From: Roseomonas genomospecies 6 | GTDB lineage: Bacteria > Pseudomonadota > Alphaproteobacteria > Azospirillales > Azospirillaceae | Assembly (NCBI RefSeq): GCF_008365375.1 | Contig: NZ_QOKW01000012.1 | Location: forward strand, 120,559-184,558 | Direction of reading: 5' to 3' | DNA length: 64,000 nucleotides | Shown here: positions 46,268 to 55,090 of the stretch, piece after piece | Layout: every line of letters begins with the position of its first letter | Numbering within the stretch: the first letter of the stretch is position 1 | Position numbers and translations under genes: made by a program | The notes under the pieces: model-generated | What the model saw: only the letters and a program-made list of their open reading frames with translations | Told to the model about the DNA's origin: nothing | The model's database searches: none

Positions 46268-46951
46268 TTACGGGAAGCTCTGGCCGCCGCGCCGACGGAC
46301 GATGTCGGGGTGGCCTTCGACCACCGCCGTCAGCGCGCCACCGCGGTCGAGCAGGCGGTCGGACAGCGCGACGATGAGCGGATTCGGCGTGGCGCAGGGG
46401 CGTGCCGCCAGCACCCGGTCCAGCGCCTCGGCTTCCCGACCCGGTCCGAGGCCGTCGGCGACGACAGCCAGCGCCATGGCGGTCGAACGCGCGATGCCAA
46501 GATGGCAGTGGATCAGCAGCCTGCCACCGTGCTGACGAGCGAAGCCCAGCGCGGCCTCGACGTGGTGCTGACGGGGTGCGCGGGGATGGGCGGCATCCGC
46601 CGTGTCTTCGCACTCGATGACCAGCTGCGGCACCGTGCCTACACGCGGCGCGCCGCCGCCTCCGTCGACGGCCCCAGGGGATTGAAGTGATAGCACCGCG
46701 GCGATCGGCTGCCCTGCGCGCGCCGCCGCCGCCATCGCCGACTGCACCGCCAAACAGCCGCAGATCAGCAAGTCCTCGGTGCCGTGCACCGGGACCTCCC
46801 AGGCACGCAGCCGTGTCGTCGACGGCGCGCCACACACCGGGCACTCCAGCTGTCGCCCCAGGTTCCAGAACTCGCCGCAGGCGCAGGCGGCGTGGTCGTG
46901 GGGGTGGTCATCCATCGGGTGCCAAGGGTACGAGATGGAGCCTTCAGGCAT
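46268..46951 (-). CDS. Dual-specificity-phosphatase-like protein with N-terminal zinc ribbon
   Basis: This 227-residue protein has a zinc-ribbon-like N-terminus (CACGEFW...CPVCG, about 23-42) and a C-terminal cysteine-phosphatase loop IHCHLGIARS (HCx5R) near residue 148. The domain resembles plasmid-borne tyrosine/dual-specificity phosphatases. The start ATG 46951 has GGGGGA at correct spacing and overlaps the end of the upstream gene by 8 bp. Substrate unknown. Confidence 0.75.
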   Translation of the reverse strand: MPEGSISYPWHPMDDHPHDHAACACGEFWNLGRQLECPVCGAPSTTRLRAWEVPVHGTEDLLICGCLAVQSAMAAAARAGQPIAAVLSLQSPGAVDGGGGAPRVGTVPQLVIECEDTADAAHPRAPRQHHVEAALGFARQHGGRLLIHCHLGIARSTAMALAVVADGLGPGREAEALDRVLAARPCATPNPLIVALSDRLLDRGGALTAVVEGHPDIVRRRGGQSFP

Positions 46952-47252
46952 CGCTCATCCCCCACGCCGCCGTCATGCAGTCCCGCAGACACTCGGACGC
47001 CTCCTCCAGCTCGCCATCCGCCACGGCGCCGAGAGCGGCGCCGACCAGCGCGTCCACCGGTCCGAGGGCGCCGCGGATGAGACCGCAGGCTTCCACGCGG
47101 CCGTGGTCGGGGTCGAAGCGGCGCGCCAGGATGGCGACGCAGCGCCCGTTTCCGGCGACGTAATCCGCCGCGTCAACCTCCTCCATCAAGATCTCCATCC
47201 GCTTCCGGGGCGACGCCTGGGGGCGGAACTCTTCGACCGTGACACGCAGCAC
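46944..47252 (-). CDS. Unknown small acidic protein coupled to phosphatase gene
   Basis: A 102-residue protein: VEEFRPQASPRKRMEILMEE, then a core ending in EEASECLRDCMTAAWGM. GTG 47252 has a GGGGAGGGGG site; a start at ATG 47198 (84 residues) is possible. Family not recognised. It overlaps the phosphatase gene by 8 bp, suggesting a joint role. Confidence 0.6.
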   Translation of the reverse strand: MLRVTVEEFRPQASPRKRMEILMEEVDAADYVAGNGRCVAILARRFDPDHGRVEACGLIRGALGPVDALVGAALGAVADGELEEASECLRDCMTAAWGMSDA

Positions 47253-47433
47253 CGACGCCCCCTCCCCGGACTTCCCGCACCGGGTTTTGTTGATCACCTG
47301 GAACGCGATGTCGATTGCTCTCTTCGAGAGATGCCGTCCGGTCGGATTGAGCACAAAAAGCGAACATGCTAACGTGCCGTGGGCGGACGTCGCACCGGTT
47401 GGCCACAGGATTCGCAGCGGAGGCGGAGGCGGG

Positions 47434-47607
47434 ATGGACTGGGTGCGGATCGTGGCGGGAGTGCTGCTTGCTCTCGGCGGCCTCGGGGTCGCGTGGTACG
47501 CACCGCGCGCTGTGAAGGCTTGGGCGATGATGGCCAGCACCCGCAGGGAGCGCCAGCACCTGCTGCACCGGTTGGACCGCCTGGACGCCGACCGCAGGTG
47601 CGAGTAG
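47434..47607 (+). CDS. Small membrane protein
   Basis: A 57-residue protein with one N-terminal membrane helix (MDWVRIVAGVLLALGGLGVA) and a basic, helical cytoplasmic tail. GGAGGCGGG precedes ATG 47434. No family recognised. Confidence 0.5.
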   Translation: MDWVRIVAGVLLALGGLGVAWYAPRAVKAWAMMASTRRERQHLLHRLDRLDADRRCE

Positions 47608-47692
47608 GCCGCCCGCAGGACTGACAACGGCGTCTTGGAACCGGGTCGCCAACGCCTTACTCTCCGCACCCGATCAGCAGGGAGCGAAAGCT

Positions 47693-48442
47693 GTGCAGTA
47701 CCCGTGGGACCTTCTTCCGTTCGACCTTCTGAAGGCCATCGACGACTGGCAGTCGGGCAGCCACAACAAGGTCGCCAAGGCGGACACCTTGAAGTCTGTC
47801 TGTGCGTCGCTGAAGCATGTCCAATCCATGTTCGCGTCCTGTCCACCCGAGGTCTTCCGGCGCGTTCAAATCAATAAAAAGATCGCGGATAGCGTCGGCG
47901 TGGCCGATGCCGTCATCGAGGACGTGTCGGCATGGACGACGGACATCGACGTTGCCTTTGGCTTCAAAGGCGGCATTCCAAAATACCCAAAGACCGCGCT
48001 CATCTACCGCCGTGTTCCCTTGTCCACCGAGGTCATCATCAACTTGAACGACGTGTACGGGCACGGTGACGGCACAACGCTGCCCGCCGCGGTCGCCTAC
48101 TGGCAGACGACGATGGGCCACGTCTTTGACAAGGGCATCGACAAGTACGGGGCCTCACAGAAGGAAGTCGTACTGGATGAACACGTCATCCTGGGCGGTG
48201 AGATCCATTGCTTCGGCGGCCACCAGTCGATTCTGAACAGGGTTCCGAACATTGGGACTCAGTCCGCGGACGGCATGAGCGACGCCGAGGCAAAGCGGAC
48301 GATATTGGGAAACACCCCTGGCCTGCTGGTCACGCCGAGCGGCGAATGGACGGTGTACGCCCAGGCCTCGGAAAACATCCGTGAGCGCCTCCGCGAGCGA
48401 GTTGAGACGGCCATCAACGCGACGTCGTTCACCCCCATCTAA
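47693..48442 (+). CDS. Unknown 249-residue protein
   Basis: It starts at GTG 47693 after AGGGAG. The protein is soluble, with a helical N-terminal third and an alpha/beta remainder containing several charged strands (TDIDVAFGF, EVIINLNDVYGHGDG, GGEIHCFGGHQ). The D-x-D (TDIDVAF) and His-rich turns might be catalytic but match no family that I can name. Its coding region is less GC-rich than its neighbours, hinting at later arrival. Confidence 0.72.
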   Translation: MQYPWDLLPFDLLKAIDDWQSGSHNKVAKADTLKSVCASLKHVQSMFASCPPEVFRRVQINKKIADSVGVADAVIEDVSAWTTDIDVAFGFKGGIPKYPKTALIYRRVPLSTEVIINLNDVYGHGDGTTLPAAVAYWQTTMGHVFDKGIDKYGASQKEVVLDEHVILGGEIHCFGGHQSILNRVPNIGTQSADGMSDAEAKRTILGNTPGLLVTPSGEWTVYAQASENIRERLRERVETAINATSFTPI

Positions 48443-48517
48443 GGCGGGGCGATACCACGGACATGGAGGGGTGGGCGTGCAGGATCGCACCGGGGAAACA
48501 GAGCCGCAGGGTCGCCG

Positions 48518-48799
48518 ATGCTGAACCCGGGTCGCAATCCGATGGATCGCGTCCGGCATTGGCTGTCGCCACATCTTCCGTACAGCCGCGTTCCGGGCGA
48601 TGTCGGGCAATGCCCGCACGAAACGTGGCGCTCGCGTGTTCTGCGGGGACTGCCAGGGCTGCCGCGCGGCACCGTTCAGCGCGGCTCTGTGGATGAGCCT
48701 GACCGACAGATGCAGCAGGCCGAGGCGGCGGCGTTCTCCGCTGCACACCGTCGACAGCCACTGTGGCGGAGGTGGCTGCCGACTCGTTTCTGGCGTTGA
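48518..48799 (+). CDS. Possible small basic protein
   Basis: A 93-residue Arg/Pro-rich protein ending in PLWRRWLPTRFWR. A moderate site (CAGGG) precedes ATG 48518. Evidence is limited to the frame, the site and the plausible C-terminus; it may be spurious. Confidence 0.3.
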   Translation: MLNPGRNPMDRVRHWLSPHLPYSRVPGDVGQCPHETWRSRVLRGLPGLPRGTVQRGSVDEPDRQMQQAEAAAFSAAHRRQPLWRRWLPTRFWR

Positions 48800-48861
48800 G
48801 CAGCAACGCCCTGGTGTAGGGGGTAGAGCGGTTCAGTCGCCCCTTCGTGCGAGCGAGCCGA

Positions 48862-49155
48862 TCACTCGGCGTCGGCCGTCTGGCCGCCCACGGCCTGCTT
48901 CAGGGTGCTCGACGGCTTGAACTTGGGCGCCTTGCCCGCGGGGATCTCGATGGTCGCACCCGTGTGCAGGTTGCGCCCTTGGCGCGCCGCGACCTCGCGC
49001 ACCTCGAAGATGCCGAACCCGGTCAGCTTCACGTCGTCGCCCTTGGCCAGCACCTCGGCGATGCCCTCGGTGACCGCGTCGAGCGCCCGACCCGCATCCG
49101 CTTTGCTGGAGCCGAGCTTGCCCGCGATGAGTTCGATGAATTCGGCCTTGTTCAT
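48862..49155 (-). CDS. hup: HU-family DNA-binding protein
   Basis: This 97-residue protein is a full-length HU/IHF-type protein: MNKAEFIELIAGKLGSSKAD, KLTGFGIFEVREVAARQGRN and IEIPAGKAPKFKPS match the dimer core and the DNA-binding arms. Plasmid-borne HU copies help compact DNA and support replication or recombination. ATG 49155 is the family start. Confidence 0.95.
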   Translation of the reverse strand: MNKAEFIELIAGKLGSSKADAGRALDAVTEGIAEVLAKGDDVKLTGFGIFEVREVAARQGRNLHTGATIEIPAGKAPKFKPSSTLKQAVGGQTADAE

Positions 49156-49367
49156 GGCTCTAGCCTCGTTTGGTTGTAGAGGTGGGCGCATCTCGCCTCT
49201 TGATTTCCAAGATGACCCGGAAAGCCCTGGGGCTCAAGCGATTCCGCGCCATCGACGCGAGGTCGGCTCCCTCCGCGCACGACACCCTTCAGAAAGCGGC
49301 GACCGCCCATCCTGACGGTGGACGCCGCGCCCTGACCGGTCGGCGACCGTCCGTTTCGGAGGTCAAC

Positions 49368-49886
49368 ATGCGCCCGCCCGCCGCCCACTCGTCGTTGGAT
49401 GAACTCTGCCATCAGGTCCTGCTCGGCGGACCGCCGTCACCCCGTCTGCTCGAGGGGGTTCGGCACGCTCGCCAGAACGGCTGGAAGCCGGTCGCCGTTC
49501 TGGCCATGGGGACGGCCGCATTCCGGACCTGGAAGCGGGAGAACGGCTTCGACAGGTACTTCTCGCAAATCTTCGGTGAGAACCGGAGCAAGCGCTACGA
49601 CTTCATCCTGCTGGTCGGCGAGCGGCACCCGGAAACCGTCTGCAAGGATGACGGTGCAGGCAGCCGCTACGCGCTGTTCCTGCTCTCCTACGCCGACGCC
49701 GAGCGGCTGACCGGACGGCGCAAGTTCCAGCGACCGCGCCAGGACGGCAAAGCGCCGAAGGACCACGGGACCCTGCGCATCAAGGCGTATGGGACGATCG
49801 GCGGGCACTCGGTTGCCCCTTGGCGTGACCACCACGTCTCGGCCGATGAGGCGCGCCACATCGTGCACGCCGCGTTCGGCGGCTGA
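49368..49886 (+). CDS. Unknown protein
   Basis: A 172-residue protein with a strong ribosome binding site (CGGAGGTCAAC). The middle (RYDFILLVGERHPETVC and RYALFLLSYADAERLTG) has an alpha/beta pattern; the end is HVSADEARHIVHAAFG. I do not recognise the family. Convergent with the next gene. Confidence 0.7.
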   Translation: MRPPAAHSSLDELCHQVLLGGPPSPRLLEGVRHARQNGWKPVAVLAMGTAAFRTWKRENGFDRYFSQIFGENRSKRYDFILLVGERHPETVCKDDGAGSRYALFLLSYADAERLTGRRKFQRPRQDGKAPKDHGTLRIKAYGTIGGHSVAPWRDHHVSADEARHIVHAAFGG

Positions 49887-49904
49887 GCCCTTCCGACCTG
49901 GCGG

Positions 49905-50888
49905 TCACCGCGACGGGACGGTGGGTTTGGGCATCGGCTCGAGCTGGCCGCCATCCAGGCTCGCCAGGAAGGTCTCGAGGTCCAGCTGCTCGCCCGCGTC
50001 CACCAGTGCGGCCGACGGCGGCGCGGGCATCGGCATGAACACGACGACGGCGGCTTCCGGTGCGGCGTCGTCGAACGTCATGGTCGGCACATCGTCGGCC
50101 ACGGAGACCGATTCCGCTGTCGGTGCGGCGATCGGCATTTCGGGCTGGGCGGCGGACTGGGCCACAGCCTTCTTCTTGCGGTCGCTGCGGCCCGCTGTTT
50201 CCCGCGCCTGCGGCGCCGCGTCCACGGTCTGCTGGGCCCTGCGCTCGGTCCTCGACCAGGTGCTCTTCTTGCCCTTCTTCGCGGGCTTGGCAGGGTCCGG
50301 GCTCGGCTCCGTCTGGAGGGCCACCGGCGCCTCCACGAGGGCGTCGGGCGGTGCGGCAGCGGGCAGCGGGGCGTCGGGCCCCTTTAAGGCTTCATGAAGC
50401 GCGCTGGCTGGTGTCGCGGGCTTGGGCGCGGTCATCTTCGCGCCATTCCGCACGGCCGCATCCAGAGCCTCCTGGAACGCCCGTACGGCGCTGTCGAACA
50501 CCGCCTTCTGGGCGGCGCCGACACGGCCCGCGGCGAGCACCAGGTTGGCGTTGGACGAGGTGGCCATCGCCTTCAGGTTCTCCGCGGCACCGCGCAGGCG
50601 CGCGACGGCTTCCTCGATCTCGCGGACAGCCGAGACGGTGTTGGTCCCGACCTTCTGCTGCGAGAACCACGCCTGGGCCTGTGCGAGCTCCTGGGGTTCC
50701 ATGCGCTCCCGGATCAGCGGCGCGACGGTGCCCAGGTCGATGGGCTGGCTGCCGAGCGAGCGTTGCGCCGTACCGCGGAGCTCCTTCGACCAGAACTGGC
50801 GGACCCAGGCGACGCGGCGGCCGCCGCAGCGGACCTTGGGGAAGAGAATGGGCGGACGCCCATTGCCGAACGGATCGTCGAACCACAT
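49905..50888 (-). CDS. Unknown protein with coiled coil and disordered tail
   Basis: A 327-residue protein starting at ATG 50888 behind CAGGAGG. Residues 60-150 are helical, probably coiled coil (EIEEAVARLRGAAENLKAMA), and the last 170 are Pro/Ala/Lys-rich and likely disordered, with an acidic end. The N-terminus is compact (MWFDDPFGNGRPPILFPKV). An 18-bp palindrome lies 11 bp upstream of its start codon and may regulate it. Confidence 0.7.
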   Translation of the reverse strand: MWFDDPFGNGRPPILFPKVRCGGRRVAWVRQFWSKELRGTAQRSLGSQPIDLGTVAPLIRERMEPQELAQAQAWFSQQKVGTNTVSAVREIEEAVARLRGAAENLKAMATSSNANLVLAAGRVGAAQKAVFDSAVRAFQEALDAAVRNGAKMTAPKPATPASALHEALKGPDAPLPAAAPPDALVEAPVALQTEPSPDPAKPAKKGKKSTWSRTERRAQQTVDAAPQARETAGRSDRKKKAVAQSAAQPEMPIAAPTAESVSVADDVPTMTFDDAAPEAAVVVFMPMPAPPSAALVDAGEQLDLETFLASLDGGQLEPMPKPTVPSR

Positions 50889-50898
50889 GCGCGCCTCC

Positions 50899-50916
50899 TG
50901 CGGACACCGGTCCGCA
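50899..50916. promoter_or_regulatory. 18-bp palindrome, copy 1
   Basis: TGCGGACACCGGTCCGCA has perfect 7-bp arms around ACCG. It sits immediately before the ribosome binding site of the 49905-50888 gene and in its divergent gap with the 51031 gene. Three further copies lie at 53070, 54794 and 56523. Confidence 0.7.
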
Positions 50917-51030
50917 CAGAATGCGGCGACCGCTGGCAAGGAACGGGTTCTCGGTAAGGGGCCTGGGTTGCACACGCCGAGTTGCTCTGCTTCAATGCGC
51001 GGCAAAGCTGTAACGTGGCGGTTGGGGGGA

Positions 51031-51369
51031 ATGGCGATGCTGGACTGGTTATCCCGGATTCTGTGCTCGAGCAGGCAAGACCCTCCGGCAAAGCAGCTGG
51101 AGGTCATCCAGCAGGCGACCCCGCAGATCGAGCTCACGCTTGAAGAGCGGATTCGCCGCCTCGCCGACCGAACGCGCGGCTACAGCCAACGCTCCGAGAC
51201 CGAGCTGAGCGAGATTGTCGCCGATCTGAACACGGTGCTGGACATCGTTGATGCCCTAGTCAGCGCCCTGGAAAACGTCAACGCGGCCGACGACGCCAAG
51301 CGACTGCGCACGAGGCTGAAGGGAGCCCGCACCCGCGCCCAGAACACGTTGAACCGGAGGTCGGCGTGA
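51031..51369 (+). CDS. Unknown helical protein, first gene of HNH operon
   Basis: A 112-residue, mostly helical protein (ELTLEERIRRLADRTRGY, ETELSEIVADLNTVLDIVDA) that looks like a coiled-coil dimer. It overlaps the HNH nuclease gene by 4 bp (GTGA), so the two are translated together. Family unknown; an immunity or adaptor role is possible. Confidence 0.7.
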   Translation: MAMLDWLSRILCSSRQDPPAKQLEVIQQATPQIELTLEERIRRLADRTRGYSQRSETELSEIVADLNTVLDIVDALVSALENVNAADDAKRLRTRLKGARTRAQNTLNRRSA

Positions 51370-51743
51370 GCCGCCTGCTCGAGCAAATCGCCGAGCAGGC
51401 CGTCGCGCATCAGATGGCCACCTTCGACCGATTGTGGGAAACGGTCGAGGAGTGCTCGTCCATCCTCAAGGAGATCGCTCCTGGTCGCCGTCGTCCCTGG
51501 ATGGCTCACGTCATTGCCCAGATCTACGACGAGCAGGGCGGCGTTTGCCCGTGGTGCAGCGAGCCTCTTGACTTTGGACATTGGCATGTCGACCACCGCG
51601 TTCCCTTCACGTTCGGCGGCGGCAACGAGCGCGGCAACCTGCAAGTCCTCCACCCCCGTTGCAACCAGCAGAAGGGTGATGCCGTCGATGTGTTCGACCT
51701 GCTCAAGTACCTCGAAGATCGGTACATGAACTTGAACCTGTGA
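51366..51743 (+). CDS. HNH endonuclease
   Basis: This 125-residue protein has a helical N-terminal half and a standard HNH domain: CPWCSEPLDFGHWHVDHRVP, then GGGNERGNLQVLHPRCNQQK, with both zinc CxxC/C knuckles, the catalytic DH pair and the Asn. It would cut DNA. The start GTG 51366 is coupled to the previous gene. No methylase is nearby. Confidence 0.9.
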   Translation: MSRLLEQIAEQAVAHQMATFDRLWETVEECSSILKEIAPGRRRPWMAHVIAQIYDEQGGVCPWCSEPLDFGHWHVDHRVPFTFGGGNERGNLQVLHPRCNQQKGDAVDVFDLLKYLEDRYMNLNL

Positions 51744-51771
51744 CGGCGCCGGAGCGCTCTGGAGATCCACA

Positions 51772-52257
51772 ATGTTCGGAGCCTGGTTGGAGCGCCGCCG
51801 TTACCGAACCCGTGTCCTGAACGCGCTGATGCCGATGCTCGACGGCCTCGGCCTGACGTCGGCGAAAGCCCTGCTCAGGCACTACCCGGGTATCGAGAAC
51901 GCCGTCCTCGACCACCACGGTCGGGGTGACGACCACCGCGTGGCCGCCATGGCGATCGTCGGCACGGTCCTCACCGACCAGATCGAACGGCACTACGACG
52001 CCGACCAGCGTGCGGCCATCCTCGCGCAGTTGACCGACAACGCCACCCCCAAGGCCAGCAAGGACAGGCTCGCCCAGGCCATCCTGAGTGCCGAAGAGGT
52101 CGCCCACCTGTGGGTCGAGAACAGCGGCGCCGACAGGGGGCTGCGCGACCTGATGATGAGCGAGATCATCGGCGCACTTCAGGGCTACGGCGCTGAGGAG
52201 CGTTCCCGCAGACGGCTCCACCGGGCTCTGAGCGCAGCCGTGCACGCGACGGGCTGA
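51772..52257 (+). CDS. Unknown protein downstream of HNH gene
   Basis: A 161-residue helical protein, 28 bp after the HNH gene. It opens with basic residues (LERRRYRTRVLNALMPML) and has a regular helical pattern with no recognised motif. It completes a three-gene run with the HNH nuclease. Confidence 0.68.
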   Translation: MFGAWLERRRYRTRVLNALMPMLDGLGLTSAKALLRHYPGIENAVLDHHGRGDDHRVAAMAIVGTVLTDQIERHYDADQRAAILAQLTDNATPKASKDRLAQAILSAEEVAHLWVENSGADRGLRDLMMSEIIGALQGYGAEERSRRRLHRALSAAVHATG

Positions 52258-52275
52258 CGGCCCGCGTCCTGTCCT

Positions 52276-52812
52276 TCAGTCCTCGTCGGCGCCGTCGTAG
52301 CGGATTTCCGGCAGCTCGGCCAGACGCGCGCGGATCTGATCGAGGCTGACCGGAGCGAAGTCCCAGCAGTCCACGCCCACATCAAGGCTCTGGCGGTTGC
52401 CCGGGAGGCTGCCATGGCTGTGGCCGTAGAGGTGGATGACGCCGCGCCGCATGGAGTTCCACACCCGCATCCCGTAATGCAGGAGCACGATGCGCTGGCC
52501 GTCCACCGTGATCTCGCGGTACGGCGCGGGGTCGGACGCCCAGCGCTGCTGAAGCGTCGGCCCCTTCTCGTGATTCCCCAGCGTGAGGTGCTTGCGGCCA
52601 TTCAACTTCTTGAAGATGCCCGCCAGGCGCTTGGGATCACACTTGTACGCGAAATCCCCGAGGTGATGGACGTCGTCGTCCTGGCCCACCACGGCGTTCC
52701 AGCGGCGGACGAGTTCGTCGTCATGCTCGTCAATGTTGTGGAAGGGGCGCTGGCAATGCTCGAGGATCCGGGCATGGCCGAAATGCGTGTCGCTGGTGAA
52801 GAAGACCGCCAT
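52276..52812 (-). CDS. Metallophosphoesterase
   Basis: This 178-residue calcineurin-like enzyme has all metal-binding motifs: SDTHFGHARIL, HLGDFAY, LGNHEKG, LLHYGMRVW and YGHSHGS. Short proteins of this type hydrolyse phosphodiesters or phosphomonoesters and are frequent in phage and plasmid genomes. It converges on the HNH operon. Substrate unknown. Confidence 0.9.
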   Translation of the reverse strand: MAVFFTSDTHFGHARILEHCQRPFHNIDEHDDELVRRWNAVVGQDDDVHHLGDFAYKCDPKRLAGIFKKLNGRKHLTLGNHEKGPTLQQRWASDPAPYREITVDGQRIVLLHYGMRVWNSMRRGVIHLYGHSHGSLPGNRQSLDVGVDCWDFAPVSLDQIRARLAELPEIRYDGADED

Positions 52813-53069
52813 CTGGAACTCCTGACCGGGAAGCGCCCCGTCGCGGCCGTTCAAGAGGCGGTGGGGCGGGTTACGTGCGCGTGATCGCAGAGCCCAACGT
52901 CGTCGGGCCGTTCGCGGGGGTCGGTATCTGCACGCCGAAGACCAGCATCGCGGTCGCACTTCTCCAGATTGGTGCACCATTTTACCGCACAAAGCGGTCC
53001 GCGATCAATGGTGGCTTTCGTCATACGAAAGACGCCTTATAGGTTGCAGGCGCACTGCCAGCCTGGGAG

Positions 53070-53087
53070 TGCGGACATCGGTCCGCA
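53070..53087. promoter_or_regulatory. 18-bp palindrome, copy 2
   Basis: TGCGGACATCGGTCCGCA differs from copy 1 by one base in the centre; here the arms extend to 9 bp (53068-53089). It lies in the gap between two - strand genes, 16 bp after the end of the upstream one. Confidence 0.7.
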
Positions 53088-53102
53088 CTGTGTGGCGGTC
53101 CT

Positions 53103-53855
53103 TTACCCGCACCGGTCTGTGCCGACGGCGACGGGCATTCCGGTGTCCGGGTCAAGGCGCCGCGACATCGCTTCGAGGAATGCACCCAGGCCGCACAGGT
53201 CGTCGAGGCTGCGTCCCATCGGAGGGCTGGCAACCGCGAGCAGCCGCCCGTCTTCCCGCCCCAGGAACTCGACCCGGTAGGGCGCCCCGTGCCGCTCGGA
53301 CGGGCGGGTCAGCAGGTCCAGGTACGTGTCGGCGAGATCGCTCCATCCGGGTGGCACGTCGAGCTGGCCGACCATGACCAGCGGGTGCCGCTGCGCCAGC
53401 GTTTGAGCGAGTGTCGTGTCCAGCTCCGGGATGCGCGGTGCGCGCCAGCGGGACAGGTCCCTTGGCTCACAGCCCTGGCGCGCGGCTTCGGCGGGTGACA
53501 ACGTCCGCAGCCAGCCGCCGCAGCGGCATGGCCGTCCTGGAGCCCCGGTTTCTTCGCAGACCCGGTTCGAGAACGCCTCCGCCAGGTCGATCGCGCCGTC
53601 TTCGAACCTGTCGTGCCCGCGCGTGCAGAAGCTCAGGCCGCCGTATTTCTCTTTGATCTGGACGGCCTCCACCAGCGGTGTCCCTGCCTCGACGGCGTGC
53701 ACGGTCAGCACTTCGCAGAGCGCGTCGAGGATGCTGAACCATCCGTCCTCGCACTCGATGCCGAAGCTCATCAGGCTGTCGGAAGGGGGCAGGTCGCGCT
53801 GGCCGAAAACGCCCGGATACCGCTCGTACAGCCGCATGGACAACTCACGATGCAT
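53103..53855 (-). CDS. Unknown protein with central cysteine cluster
   Basis: A 250-residue soluble protein. The middle carries VQIKEKYGGLSFC and later CEETGAPGRPCRCGGWLRTL, a zinc-finger-like cluster found in uncharacterised bacterial proteins annotated as KEKYGxL-containing. The end is Leu/Arg-rich. The start ATG 53855 has a GAGGG site. Function unknown. Confidence 0.72.
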   Translation of the reverse strand: MHRELSMRLYERYPGVFGQRDLPPSDSLMSFGIECEDGWFSILDALCEVLTVHAVEAGTPLVEAVQIKEKYGGLSFCTRGHDRFEDGAIDLAEAFSNRVCEETGAPGRPCRCGGWLRTLSPAEAARQGCEPRDLSRWRAPRIPELDTTLAQTLAQRHPLVMVGQLDVPPGWSDLADTYLDLLTRPSERHGAPYRVEFLGREDGRLLAVASPPMGRSLDDLCGLGAFLEAMSRRLDPDTGMPVAVGTDRCG

Positions 53856-53937
53856 CGGCGCACCCTCGACAACAGCATGCGGCCGAGCACAGTGCGATCG
53901 CTTGGTGTTTATGTCAACGGAACGGGGGGAGTTGGGA

Positions 53938-54787
53938 TGGCTACAACGATCAGGCCCATCCGAAGCGACGCGGACCACGAACGCGCCCTCGCCGAAGTCC
54001 GCCGCTTGTGGGGCGCCGAGCCCGGTTCTCCCGAGGCCGACGCCCTCGAAGTGCTGGCCGTCCTCATCGACGACTACGTGTAGCCGCTTGAGATCATCGG
54101 CGGCCATGCTCGATTTCATCGCGGAATCGCGCTCACGCAAACTGCGAATGGACCGTCCGCAATGTTTAGATTACACGCGGATGTGCTCAAACTCCGTGCG
54201 ACGTGCTCGCAATCATCGGCTTGTGCTTACATTAGGTGACGTGTCTCGTATGACTGTAGATCCGGGCGCGCCGCTGTCGCGGAACGTCGAAAACCACCCT
54301 GTTGAGGCGCCAAGGCTGTCTCTTCAGCACGTCTCCACAGGGTAAACCCATGTGGGACCACACTGATCGGAGAATGTGAGCAAAGCGGGATGATTGCGAG
54401 CATGTCGCATTCATCCTGAGCACCGGCGCATCCAATGTGAGCATCAGCCCCGCCCCGTTCTCACCTATTTTGAACGGAATTTTCCGATGAAATCGAGCAC
54501 GGCCGCCGATGATCTCAAGCGGCTACAACTACGAGAGAACCCGCTGGCCCATCGAGCGCGTCGACGCGGTCGCCGCCATCGAAGCCCATCTCGCGACGAC
54601 CGGCCTGGGCCTGGGAGACCTTGCGGAGCTGGTCGGCTCGGAGGACGACGCGGCGGAGATCCTCGGCCGTCGACGGCGGCTCACCATCGACATGGCAGCG
54701 CGGCTGTCCAGCGAGTGGGGCCTACCCGCTGACTGGCTGATCCAGCCGTACGAACTGGCCGCAGGCCAAGACGGCAGCAGTGGGTGA
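53938..54787 (+). pseudogene. HigA-like antitoxin gene split by an inserted element
   Basis: The first 47 codons (53938-54078: MATTIRPIRSDADHERALAE ... VLAVLIDDY) and the stretch from 54534 (ERTRWPIERVDAVAAIEAHL ... RLSSEWGLPADWLI) are the two halves of one HigA/XRE antitoxin. Removing the 449-bp insert and one 6-bp target copy restores a continuous frame of about 131 residues (DDY-ERTRWPI). As it stands, neither half can be a full antitoxin. No HigB toxin is visible nearby. Confidence 0.87.
54079..54527 (+). mobile_element. 449-bp inverted-repeat element (MITE-like)
   Basis: The ends are inverted repeats of about 43 bp with one mismatch, each beginning TGTAGCCGCTTGAGATCATC. The element is flanked by direct copies of ACTACG (54073-54078 and 54528-54533), a 6-bp target duplication. 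The interior codes for no transposase and carries several ATGTGAGC-like motifs near the right end. So it is a non-autonomous element mobilised by a transposase encoded elsewhere. The TG...CA ends and internal repeats faintly recall IS21-like elements, but the family is not settled. Confidence 0.88.
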
Positions 54788-54793
54788 GCTGTC

Positions 54794-54811
54794 TGCGGAC
54801 ACCGGTCCACA
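54794..54811. promoter_or_regulatory. 18-bp palindrome, copy 3
   Basis: TGCGGACACCGGTCCACA matches copy 1 except for one base in the right arm. It begins 7 bp after the stop codon of the split antitoxin gene, in the gap before the convergent small gene. Confidence 0.6.
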
Positions 54812-54832
54812 CCGAGCCACTAGAGGGTGAAG

Positions 54833-55090
54833 TCAGAACCAGAAGGAGCGTTTGCCGAAGCGCGGGCGCGCGCTTATGCGGGGTGCCGCAGGGCGGGGCG
54901 CCGTTCTCACTGGTTTCGCTGCGGCCTCTTCCAGGATTTCTTTCTGGACGGTGTGCAAGCGCTCGAGCAGAGGGCGGCGGGTTGCCACGATGCACCAGCC
55001 GCCGTCCGGACCGCTGGCGGCGCCGACCGCCTGACCCTCGCGGGTGACGGTCACCGTGGCCGACTTCGCTCTGAACCGGTCTTGCGCCAT
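54833..55090 (-). CDS. Small basic protein, unknown
   Basis: An 85-residue protein: strands SATVTVTREGQAVG and GGWCIVATRRPLLER, a helix, then a basic Pro/Arg tail ending in RFGKRSFWF. The frame has a plausible fold pattern and a GGAG 12 bp before ATG 55090. No family recognised. Confidence 0.5.
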   Translation of the reverse strand: MAQDRFRAKSATVTVTREGQAVGAASGPDGGWCIVATRRPLLERLHTVQKEILEEAAAKPVRTAPRPAAPRISARPRFGKRSFWF

